In this document: positions 34,180-41,826 of the stretch, in pieces
How positions within the stretch are numbered: the first letter of the stretch is position 1
Layout: every line of letters begins with the position of its first letter
DNA from: Deltaproteobacteria bacterium
GTDB taxonomy: Bacteria; UBA10199; GCA-002796325; JACPFF01
Reading direction: 5' to 3'
Length of the DNA stretch: 64,000 nt
NCBI GenBank assembly: GCA_016210045.1
Contig: JACQUX010000024.1
Span: 142,457-206,456, forward strand
Made by a program: the position numbers and the translations under genes
The notes under the pieces: generated by a model
The model's database searches: none
Seen by the model: the letters and a program-made list of their open reading frames with translations, nothing else
Told to the model about the DNA's origin: nothing

Positions 34180-35415
34180 ATGGGTAACGAGACACGGCGC
34201 TGCGAATCGATTGCAATCGACCGCAAGTGGTGGGACGATCAGACGCTCGGCAAAATCATTCCTCGCCTGAGTAGCGAGGCAGGAGATCCGACAGACCTCG
34301 AGACCTGCGACGTCGTCAGTTACTACGGCATCACCGGTCAGGGCGCGAAGGATCTCTTCGTGGGCGGAACCGACGACGTGCGCGCGCGGCTGCAACAACT
34401 TGAGACTCAGACGCCCGCCGCCATCGAAGAGAGCGAAGTCGAACGCTGGAGCGATATATTGAATGCGTTCCGCGAGACCGTCCTCAACAGCCCTGCCTTC
34501 CGCGCGGTCCAAGAGTGGCTCCAAGCCACTGCCAACGAAGTGCCGCCACGCGAAACCGATCTCGATTCCCGTGTCGGCATGGTCACTGCGGAATATAAGG
34601 CGATCAGTGGCCGCTTAATCCAGACGACCACAGCCGACGCCACAACGCGCACGTCGACCGCTGACATCACACAACTCGTCACCGGTTATAAACAGTGGAT
34701 TGCCGGACAACGCGCAGTGCTGAATGCACGCCTGGCACAAAACAACAGCTTTGAGATGCGGTCGCAAGTCGGCGACATTCAATTCACGATGCGGAGCAGC
34801 GTGGGCGACATCGAGTTCGAGGCCACGGCCGGCAGTGGCGATCGAGGCTTCGACGGCCGCGCCACAGAAGGCGATCAACAGTTCGACATCCGTGCCAAAA
34901 TGAGCGACCTCGGATTCGACTTGCGCGGCACGGCGGGCGATCTCGGCTTTGCACTGCGCGCCATCCCGAGTCGCTTGGCCGCAGAGTTGTCCGCGGAAAT
35001 CGACCCCATCCTCGGTCCGAATCTCGCACTGGCACTGACGGACTCGGGTCGGATCCTCGACGGGCAATATCGCCCACGCCATCGACTCGGCTATGCCAAT
35101 ATCGTCGCCGTGCTCAAAACCGAACTCCCGAGTGCGCTGGAACGCTTGAACACCGCGATGCCGGGACTCTTACAACGATTCACCACCACACGCGCCGAAC
35201 GCTTCGCCGCGTGGGAGCGAACCCGCGACACCAACCTCACCAAGGCCAGTCAAGCCGGCCGTGATTTTGAGACCCGTATGGCGGAACGGATGGCCAAAGA
35301 TCGCGGCACCGGCAGCTCCGACACTACTTCGCAAGTGGAACGGTTGTCGAATAAGATCCGCGCCGACCAACAACGCATTCAAGGCATGATCGACGCGCTG
35401 CCAAATACAGAATGA
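34180..35415 (+). CDS. Unknown cytoplasmic protein with seven 11-residue repeats
   Basis: The 411-residue protein has no signal peptide or membrane helix. Residues 191-267 are seven tandem undecapeptides of the form F-x-x-R-x-x-x-G-D-x-x (for example FEMRSQVGDIQ, FTMRSSVGDIE, FDLRGTAGDLG). Each begins with phenylalanine, which would suit a beta-solenoid or amphipathic repeat. The flanking regions are helical and acidic/basic, with possible coiled coil at the C-terminus. I do not recognise the family. It is alone between the mod operon (divergent) and a palindromic hairpin, so context gives no function. Confidence 0.75.
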   Translation: MGNETRRCESIAIDRKWWDDQTLGKIIPRLSSEAGDPTDLETCDVVSYYGITGQGAKDLFVGGTDDVRARLQQLETQTPAAIEESEVERWSDILNAFRETVLNSPAFRAVQEWLQATANEVPPRETDLDSRVGMVTAEYKAISGRLIQTTTADATTRTSTADITQLVTGYKQWIAGQRAVLNARLAQNNSFEMRSQVGDIQFTMRSSVGDIEFEATAGSGDRGFDGRATEGDQQFDIRAKMSDLGFDLRGTAGDLGFALRAIPSRLAAELSAEIDPILGPNLALALTDSGRILDGQYRPRHRLGYANIVAVLKTELPSALERLNTAMPGLLQRFTTTRAERFAAWERTRDTNLTKASQAGRDFETRMAERMAKDRGTGSSDTTSQVERLSNKIRADQQRIQGMIDALPNTE

Positions 35416-35424
35416 CATCCGAGC

Positions 35425-35479
35425 GGGGACAGGTACCTTCCGATGCAGGAATGGCGGGCATTTGAAGGTACCTGTCCCC
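35425..35479. repeat. Palindrome with GGGGACAGGTACCTTC arms
   Basis: Perfect 16-bp arms, GGGGACAGGTACCTTC (35425-35440) and GAAGGTACCTGTCCCC (35464-35479), enclose a 23-base loop that itself contains ATGC/GCAT. It lies between two convergent genes, 9 bases after one stop and 13 before the other, so it may serve as a bidirectional terminator. The GGGGACAGG(T/C)ACCT core resembles hairpins I recall as associated with IS200-like/RAYT transposases; a RAYT gene is at 50531. Confidence 0.85.
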
Positions 35480-35492
35480 ACTCAAATGAATA

Positions 35493-35834
35493 TTATTCGC
35501 TGGCGGTATCCACACAGCTGGTGTTCACGGCCCCATTGAAGCAGGAGAGGCCACCTTCGGTGCAGTCGCCGGTGGAACCGAAGAAGGTGCCGGCCGCGTT
35601 GTCCTTGATTTCCCCGTTCACGCAAGTGACCGTCCGCGATTCGCCGCTGCAGGTGAAGGTGTACGAACCGGAGCTGCACCCTTCGCAGTTCGCGACCTCG
35701 TCGATCGTCGGCCACCCGGCCTCCGTCCCCACCACCACGTTCGGGCACCCGCTTCCACTGCTACTGCCCCCACCGCTGCCGCACGCTGTGGCCATCAGCA
35801 GGACGACGATGCACACCCAACTCCTGTTGATCAT
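35493..35834 (-). CDS. Small cysteine-rich secreted lipoprotein
   Basis: The 113-residue precursor starts MINRSWVCIVVLLMATACGS with a lipobox at ATAC, then a Gly/Ser-rich linker and about 75 residues with eight further cysteines, probably four disulfides. Function is unknown. The second ATG (35834) is chosen because GGAGGT lies 9 bases upstream; the first ATG (35840) is too close. It is convergent with the undecapeptide-repeat gene across the palindrome. Confidence 0.75.
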   Translation of the reverse strand: MINRSWVCIVVLLMATACGSGGGSSSGSGCPNVVVGTEAGWPTIDEVANCEGCSSGSYTFTCSGESRTVTCVNGEIKDNAAGTFFGSTGDCTEGGLSCFNGAVNTSCVDTASE

Positions 35835-35865
35835 TTCCATGGCACCTCCACGTTACGTGGCGTAA

Positions 35866-36192
35866 TTTTTATTCCGAATATCGTATATCGAATATCGGGG
35901 CAAAATTTTGCCTACACGACCGCGCACTGGCTTACCCGATATACGATACACGAACCACGATATACGAAATTTTGCGTAAGCAAAATTATTGCGGAGGGGG
36001 TGGGATTCCCTCCGGTCCCTCCGCCTGTCGCGGAGTGCCTCCGGACCGGCCCTCGCCGCCACCCGCTTACGCGGGTCCCCGCCGGCTCCGGGCTTCGAAT
36101 CCCACCCTAAGGTCGGCAACGGTCCACTGGACCGTTGCCTCATTAGATACCGCAGGAACAACAACGGCCCCAAAGGGCCGCTGTTGTTTCTG
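35866..36192. repeat. Cluster of palindromic elements downstream of tRNA-Ser
   Basis: No gene is seen here. From left to right: AT-rich tracts built from ATATCG/CGATAT, and GCAAAATTTTGC-type palindromes (35866-35990). Then a branched element at 35998-36107: outer arms GGGTGGGATTC/GAATCCCACCC, inner stems CCGGTCC/GGACCGG and CTCCGC/GCGGAG, and ACCCGCTTACGCGGGT. Next a perfect 11-bp hairpin GGCAACGGTCC/GGACCGTTGCC (36115-36139), and last a GGCCC/GGGCC hairpin flanked by AACAAC/GTTGTT (36161-36189), the likely tRNA terminator. The outer arm of the branched element repeats the 3' end of the neighbouring tRNA-Ser (18 identical bases). Confidence 0.75.
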
Positions 36193-36280
36193 CGGAGGGG
36201 GTGGGATTCGAACCCACGGTCCGCTTTTGACGGACTCCAGTTTTCAAGACTGGCGCCTTCAACCACTCGGCCACCCCTCC
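36193..36280 (-). tRNA. tRNA-Ser (anticodon TGA)
   Basis: On the minus strand the 88-base sequence begins GGAGGGGTGGCCGAGTGG and forms a class II tRNA. The acceptor GGAGGGG pairs with CCCCTCC, the anticodon loop CTTGAAA sits between CCAGT and ACTGG (anticodon TGA, reads UCA/UCN serine), the variable arm is GTCCGTCAAAAGCGGAC, and the T-arm is GTGGGTTCGAATCCCAC. Discriminator is G; CCA is not encoded. A hairpin ATCCGCC/GGCGGAT lies just upstream at 36281-36297 and a GGCCC hairpin just downstream. Confidence 0.97.
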
Positions 36281-36419
36281 ATCCGCCACCGGCGGATCCT
36301 CTATTTTCTATTTTCTATTTTCATTCCTTCCCTCAAGCGCTGCGCGCACCGGCTATAACAGTCGTCAGAAGATCGAAGCAAGTCATGTGTGAAATGGAAT
36401 TGCAGAGGACCTGAAAAAA

Positions 36420-37766
36420 CTACCGCACCTGTCGCCGTGCTGCATTGCGCACAGACCCGCGCATCCACCACAGTCCCGCCAGCAACAGGCCACAGCCTGC
36501 AACAGCGGCCGCATTGCCGGGAAGCGACGCACGGCGGTTGCCATCCAGTCGACAACTGCACCCGCCGGCGGCCTCTTCGAATCCGCCGGTGGACACGACG
36601 TGGACACTCGTACCGGCCCCTTTAAAGTGGTAATGCATCCAGTTGCTGGTGTCCCAAGTCTGCGTCGCGAACAGTTCGTCGAAGATGGATGGCGTAATCG
36701 GTTCATTGTGCAATTTTTTCTGCGCCACGAGTTCGGCCAACGGCTCCAACACATCGGCGCGCGGATGAATGTGTCGGTCTTGAATATTGGGGACGCGCTT
36801 CTCGGGCGGACAAGAATCGGTTGCCCACGCACAGGCGTCGGGCCCCACAACGCCGAACAGTTGCACGCGGAGACCGTCTTGGCTCGGGTCAATCGCCTTG
36901 CCGATCGTGGACGACTCGTAATGGAGTTCCACACGAAGCATGTTGTTGATCTGATAGACCCCGTCCCCGACCGCGACGCTCGCGCCGGGAAGGACCGCGT
37001 CGAGTGGATCGGCATCGACGCTCGGCGCGGGCAGTGAAGCACTCGCTGCGGCCAAGTCTTTCCCGAGCATCGCCGTGGTCGGCGGCACGAGTTGTACCGG
37101 GCGACGCAGGACTTCATCGACGCCGGGACGCAGCTGCTGCCGGAAGTAGTTTTTCAACGGAGCGCCGCGCATTTGGTAAAAACGCGCCACCGCGCTTCCG
37201 GTCGCGAGATTGACTGGAATGACGTCGGTCCCGGCCGCGACACGGCACGTCGCCACGAAACGCGCGCCTCCTTCGCCCGCAAACAAATCCATCGGGAGGC
37301 CGGTGATGGCGCGCACTTGTTCATTCAGGCCGAGGACGTAATCTTGCAACCCTTGGATCGGGTGGACCGTCTCGGCATGCCGTCCGATATCGACTTGGCA
37401 ATCGCCAAGCTTCACTACCGGCCCCGGCAATGGAGGAGGGGGAGGAGGCGGTGGTGGAGGAGGAGGGGGTGGCGGCGGAAGATCTTCACATACGTCACCG
37501 ATCCCATCGGCGTCGTTATCGTGCTGATCCACATTCGCGACGGTCGGGCAATTGTCGACACAGGCCGGCAGGACTTCGACTGCGTCACCGTCGGCATCTT
37601 CACAGACGCCCGGAGGGGGCGGCGGCGGAGGCGGCGCCACTTTACCGAGATTGAGTAACACGTTCACTTCCGCCGGCGGCGGCGACTCGGTCCCACAGGC
37701 CGCGACGCCCAGCAGCAGCAATGCCGCGGCACACACTGTCCCCCACTGTTGTCGTCGTTGCATCAT
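36420..37766 (-). CDS. Surface lipoprotein with TSP type-3 repeat, polyproline and a Myxo-CTERM-like tail
   Basis: The 448-residue protein has a lipobox (GVAAC) and polyproline runs of 8 and about 16 residues around a calcium-binding thrombospondin type-3 segment (DADGDAVEV...DNCPTVANVDQHDNDADGIGD). A domain of about 300 residues of unknown family follows. The C-terminus has GGCSC, then a hydrophobic helix and a basic end (RNAARRQVR), the layout of Myxo-CTERM and related sorting tails. A lipid-anchored N-terminus together with a sorted C-terminus is odd. The start overlaps the stop of the big upstream gene (ATGA). Confidence 0.78.
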   Translation of the reverse strand: MMQRRQQWGTVCAAALLLLGVAACGTESPPPAEVNVLLNLGKVAPPPPPPPPGVCEDADGDAVEVLPACVDNCPTVANVDQHDNDADGIGDVCEDLPPPPPPPPPPPPPPPPLPGPVVKLGDCQVDIGRHAETVHPIQGLQDYVLGLNEQVRAITGLPMDLFAGEGGARFVATCRVAAGTDVIPVNLATGSAVARFYQMRGAPLKNYFRQQLRPGVDEVLRRPVQLVPPTTAMLGKDLAAASASLPAPSVDADPLDAVLPGASVAVGDGVYQINNMLRVELHYESSTIGKAIDPSQDGLRVQLFGVVGPDACAWATDSCPPEKRVPNIQDRHIHPRADVLEPLAELVAQKKLHNEPITPSIFDELFATQTWDTSNWMHYHFKGAGTSVHVVSTGGFEEAAGGCSCRLDGNRRASLPGNAAAVAGCGLLLAGLWWMRGSVRNAARRQVR

Positions 37767-40700
37767 AGCCCTTTACCAGCCGGACACTCGTCGCCCATTC
37801 CATCTCCGTCGATATCCGCTTGATCGGGATTCGGCGTCCCGGGACAGTTGTCGCACACATCGCCTTCGCCATCGCCATCGTGGTCGTTCTGACTGTGATT
37901 GGAACACAGCTTGTCACTGTTCCCTGCCCCCGGCTCGGGCCCCTTGCAACGTGGCCCATCTTCCTGCATCGAACAGTTATCGACCTTGCAGTGCTGATCC
38001 AACTTTTCTTTCGCCGACAGTTCCAATAAGAAATATCCGGTGCCGTTCAGCGAAACCGAGGCGTCGAAGATCCCATCTTCATCTCGGTCTCCGCAGACGA
38101 ATTGGTCCGGCACCGGTGGAGGAGGCGGCGGCGGAGGCCCAACAGCCTCACAGCCTGGGATCAATTGTTGAGCGGGATTCGCCACAACCTCACAATTGTC
38201 GCACCATTTCCCCACGCCATCGCCGTCAGCGTCTTCTTGCAGCGGATTCGCCACCCCAGGGCAGTTGTCACAAATATCACCCTGGAGATCGCCATCCTGA
38301 TCGGCTTGTGAATGATTGGAACACGGCTGCCCACTATTGCCCGGGCCCTCTTCTGCCCCCTTGCACAACAAGGCATCGGCCGCAGGATCCGGGTTGCAAT
38401 TATCTTTCACACAGTTGTGCTTCAGCAAATTCTGCTGCTGTGGGGAGAGCTGGGCATAAGACACGCCATTCATTGTGTCCGGTCGATCCGGCACGCCATC
38501 GACATCTGCATCCGCGCACGTAAAATTGTCGCCCGGAGGAGGAGGTGGAGGTGGTGGTGGCGGCGGAGGAGGTGGCGGCCCGATGGGTTCACAACCCGCA
38601 ATAAATTCTTGTCCGGGATTCGCCACAAAGTCGCAATTGTCGCACCATTTCCCGACTCCATCTTCGTCCCCATCCGCTTGATCCGGATTCGCCATCCCAG
38701 GGCAATTATCTTTGTGGCAATAGACTTCGAGGAATAATTTTTGTTGCGGCGAGAGCTGGGCATACGGCACGCCGGCCAGGCTCTGCGGCGTATCGACGAT
38801 CGTATCGCCGTCGGCATCGCCGCATTCGAATTGGACAAAGGCCGGCGGTTCACACGCATTGCCGATCCCGTCGCCGTCACCATCGGCCTGCGTCGGATTC
38901 GCCACGTTCGGGCAATTGTCTTTGCATTTATTCAAGACCGTCTCGACACCGTCGCCATCTTTGTCGGGACATGGTTGAATGATAATCGGCCCGGCCGCAT
39001 CGCAGAGATTACCTTTTCCATCGCCGTCCGCGTCGGCCTGCGTCGGGTTCGCAACGTTCGGGCAATTGTCGCAGGCATCCCCGACGCCGTCAGCGTCGTG
39101 ATCGATCTGATCGACATTGGCCTGTGTCGCGCAATTGTCGGCGCAGGCGGGTTGGACTTCTACCCCGTCTCCGTCCGGGTCAGCGCACGCGACTGGCGGC
39201 GGCGGAGGTGGCGGAGGCGGCGGAAGCACAACCGGTGCCGCCTTCGCGTGGACCCACGGCATGCCATTCAGCACCGCGAGGTGTTGATTCGGATCCACGG
39301 CAATCTGGCGCACCCCACCGAGGCCCGTGCTGATCGGGGGCAAATAATCTTCACGCGTATTCACGACAAAGGTCTGCGGATTGATGGCGTCGAAGATCCC
39401 TCCAGGACCGCCGCGGAAATAATACAGTAGGACACGCCGTTTTTCTCCCTGCAGCACCGGATGTTGATCCCCAATACACAGCCCCATCACGCCCAATCGA
39501 TCCAAGTCACACAGCGCAATCGCCGCCAATTGGGCATTCGCGGAACTGGCGATCTCTTTACCATCTTCAGAAACCGCAGGCGCATCGTAGAGCGTGCCGG
39601 CATAGCTGCCATCGCTCTGCGAGAGAAATACCGAGAAGCGATTGGCAAAGCGGACCGGCTCTTGGCCCAACGCGCCCCACGTCAGTGCAAAATCTGCCAC
39701 GCTATCTCCGTTGAAGTCCGCAGCCGCCAGCCCATAGGGACCAAATTCCGCAGCCTCTGGCAGACTCCCGACCGGGATTGCATCGACGACTACGGTCTGG
39801 GCCTCATTCACGTGGAGCCGATACACAAAATGTGCCCCCGTTTCGTCCGGTCCGTTGCTGGCAATCAGCACGGCTTCGCGTCCGCCAGCGTCCGCCACGA
39901 CCGCCGCACCGTACGATTCCTTCCCAATTCGGACAAATTGGCGGTACCGCCACAGATCCGCGAAGCGCGTTGCGTTCTGAACCAGTCCTTGACTGCGATA
40001 GATCGACGCAAATGGACCACTGCCATCCGGCAGGAGTCCGCGATCGATCAACACGAGGTCGTGTGCTGCGTTCAGAGTCCCGAACAAATTGGCTACAACA
40101 ACATTGATCGGATCCACTGCGCGCGCGCACCCCTTCGCCAATAATTCCTCCGGCGTGAACTGCTTCGGAACCGGTTGCGGTCCGGAGTTGTCGAAGGCCA
40201 TCGGAGAACAGGGCGACAAGGTCCAATCGGCGAGCGGCGGCTCCATGAGGTCGGTACTGGCCGCGAACGGCTGTAACAACGGACTGCTGTTCGTCGGCGT
40301 GAAGCGGTAATACGCCAGATGCATTCCCCCTTGGTTGGCGGCCGCGAGTTCCTGCGGGGCCTGCGCCATCGCGCTGTTGGGGGGCCGCACCAGCGCCACA
40401 ACCCCTGCAACACCTTGCGGGCCGGCGATCACAGCCGCTCGCTTCGCGCTCACGGTCATCGGCGCGAACGGATACGGCGCGGCCATCTGGGCCTCGAGCA
40501 CCACATCCGCAGCCGTGGCCGCAATGGCTCCTTGCCCAGGACCGACCAAATCGGCCATCACGACCCGCTCCAGTGGCAGTTTCGCGCTGGGGCCCTTCCC
40601 GAACTTCTTACAGTTCTGGACGCACTCCGTTTGTTCCGCCTCGGGCTTCCCGTCACAATAGTCCGGATCCTGACACTGCGTGGGGAATCCAGCTAATTCG

Positions 40701-41734
40701 CTGCAATTGCCGAAGCCGCCGGGGCCGGCATTCGCCATCCCAACGCAAATGCCCGCATCACTAATCCCGGCGGTCTGGCATGCCGCGGTAAATTCCTGAC
40801 AGCCACTTAATTGCGTCCCACACAAACTATAGGCATCGGTGCATTTCGACTCTTGCAATTTGCACGCTTGGAAATCGGGACACGCGCCATTGCCGCCACA
40901 CGCGGCACTCTGCAACACGCTCGCACAATCCTGCCAATTGGCCATGCACGTAACGACTTGATCGCAGCTTGGCGCCTGCGCCGCGCACCCCAGATACGCG
41001 CCGCACAGTGCCGGGATCGATTGGTATTGCTTCAAAAAAATCGTCATCTTGGTGCAGAGCTGTTGCTCCACGACCGGTTGCAACATCGCCGGAGAAAATT
41101 TCAACTTCGTCTGTTCGTACTGACACCAGTCTTTCAGCTTTTCCCCCCACTTTTCGCAATCAATCCCCGCCGGACAGTGGGCGAGCTTCGCGGCCTCGAT
41201 CGCTGCGGCCAACTTCACGACGTCAAATTTGCATTCGCCGCTGTCGGAACAAATCAATGCCGTCGCTGCAACTTCTTGGCAAATTGGAGGGAACGTCGTC
41301 GCCTCGGCTTGGGTGAATTGCAGCACAGCGAGCATATCGAGGAAGCTGAACATCGCCGTCGCCGCCGGACTGATCAGTGGCGCAATCTCCGCACACTCCC
41401 CCGCGACGGTGTTCCCCAGCGCGAGCAGGTCCGAGACCGGCGTTGCGGCCCCATTCACTTGTAAAACATTGGTGTCGCTCCGAAACAGCGGGCCGGTCGT
41501 CGCCGGGTGTTGCAAGAAATGGATGAACGTCGTGGTATTGTCGGAGCCCGATGGAAGTGCCAGCGGAAGCGGTGGACTTAATTGGACCGGCAACGGGCCG
41601 GCGGCCGACAGCCCCGGGGTCCCCCCCGCCAGTCCTGCACCACCGGAGGTATCAGCCACTGTCACGCGCCCCGGCATACCGAGGCACCAGAGGCTGACAC
41701 CGAAGCAGATGAGTTGTGCTGTGACTCGCCGCAC
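37763..41734 (-). CDS. Very large secreted protein: Cys-rich region, FG-GAP/VCBS-like segment, TSP type-3 repeats
   Basis: This 1,323-residue protein begins at GTG 41734 with a signal peptide (ending TVADTSGG). Residues about 110-380 are rich in cysteine pairs. Around residue 665-690 is a VCBS/FG-GAP-like motif (ADFNGDSVADFALTW) suggesting a beta-propeller. From about 835 to the end, calcium-binding thrombospondin type-3 repeats (DxDGDGVxDxCDNCP...NPxQxDxD) alternate with three polyproline linkers of 8-15 residues. It is probably an outer-surface or extracellular protein stiffened by calcium. It is coupled to the next lipoprotein gene, with which it shares the TSP3-polyproline design. Confidence 0.82.
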   Translation of the reverse strand: MRRVTAQLICFGVSLWCLGMPGRVTVADTSGGAGLAGGTPGLSAAGPLPVQLSPPLPLALPSGSDNTTTFIHFLQHPATTGPLFRSDTNVLQVNGAATPVSDLLALGNTVAGECAEIAPLISPAATAMFSFLDMLAVLQFTQAEATTFPPICQEVAATALICSDSGECKFDVVKLAAAIEAAKLAHCPAGIDCEKWGEKLKDWCQYEQTKLKFSPAMLQPVVEQQLCTKMTIFLKQYQSIPALCGAYLGCAAQAPSCDQVVTCMANWQDCASVLQSAACGGNGACPDFQACKLQESKCTDAYSLCGTQLSGCQEFTAACQTAGISDAGICVGMANAGPGGFGNCSELAGFPTQCQDPDYCDGKPEAEQTECVQNCKKFGKGPSAKLPLERVVMADLVGPGQGAIAATAADVVLEAQMAAPYPFAPMTVSAKRAAVIAGPQGVAGVVALVRPPNSAMAQAPQELAAANQGGMHLAYYRFTPTNSSPLLQPFAASTDLMEPPLADWTLSPCSPMAFDNSGPQPVPKQFTPEELLAKGCARAVDPINVVVANLFGTLNAAHDLVLIDRGLLPDGSGPFASIYRSQGLVQNATRFADLWRYRQFVRIGKESYGAAVVADAGGREAVLIASNGPDETGAHFVYRLHVNEAQTVVVDAIPVGSLPEAAEFGPYGLAAADFNGDSVADFALTWGALGQEPVRFANRFSVFLSQSDGSYAGTLYDAPAVSEDGKEIASSANAQLAAIALCDLDRLGVMGLCIGDQHPVLQGEKRRVLLYYFRGGPGGIFDAINPQTFVVNTREDYLPPISTGLGGVRQIAVDPNQHLAVLNGMPWVHAKAAPVVLPPPPPPPPPPVACADPDGDGVEVQPACADNCATQANVDQIDHDADGVGDACDNCPNVANPTQADADGDGKGNLCDAAGPIIIQPCPDKDGDGVETVLNKCKDNCPNVANPTQADGDGDGIGNACEPPAFVQFECGDADGDTIVDTPQSLAGVPYAQLSPQQKLFLEVYCHKDNCPGMANPDQADGDEDGVGKWCDNCDFVANPGQEFIAGCEPIGPPPPPPPPPPPPPPPGDNFTCADADVDGVPDRPDTMNGVSYAQLSPQQQNLLKHNCVKDNCNPDPAADALLCKGAEEGPGNSGQPCSNHSQADQDGDLQGDICDNCPGVANPLQEDADGDGVGKWCDNCEVVANPAQQLIPGCEAVGPPPPPPPPVPDQFVCGDRDEDGIFDASVSLNGTGYFLLELSAKEKLDQHCKVDNCSMQEDGPRCKGPEPGAGNSDKLCSNHSQNDHDGDGEGDVCDNCPGTPNPDQADIDGDGMGDECPAGKGL

Positions 41735-41826
41735 TGGACCCTTTTTGCATACCCGTCAGAGACCACCCCGGAAGATGAATCTATTATGCGTGGTTTCTTA
41801 CCCGGCGTCAGCAAAAAACTTGCCGT

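Noticed and set aside
35991..36107. A second tRNA gene suggested by the tRNA-like 3' end
   Set aside because: Only the T-arm/acceptor 18 bases match; there is no anticodon arm or D-arm, so it is listed as a repeat instead.
37430..37480. GGA/GGC-rich tandem tract resembling a minisatellite
   Set aside because: It encodes the polyproline linker on the minus strand within an intact gene.
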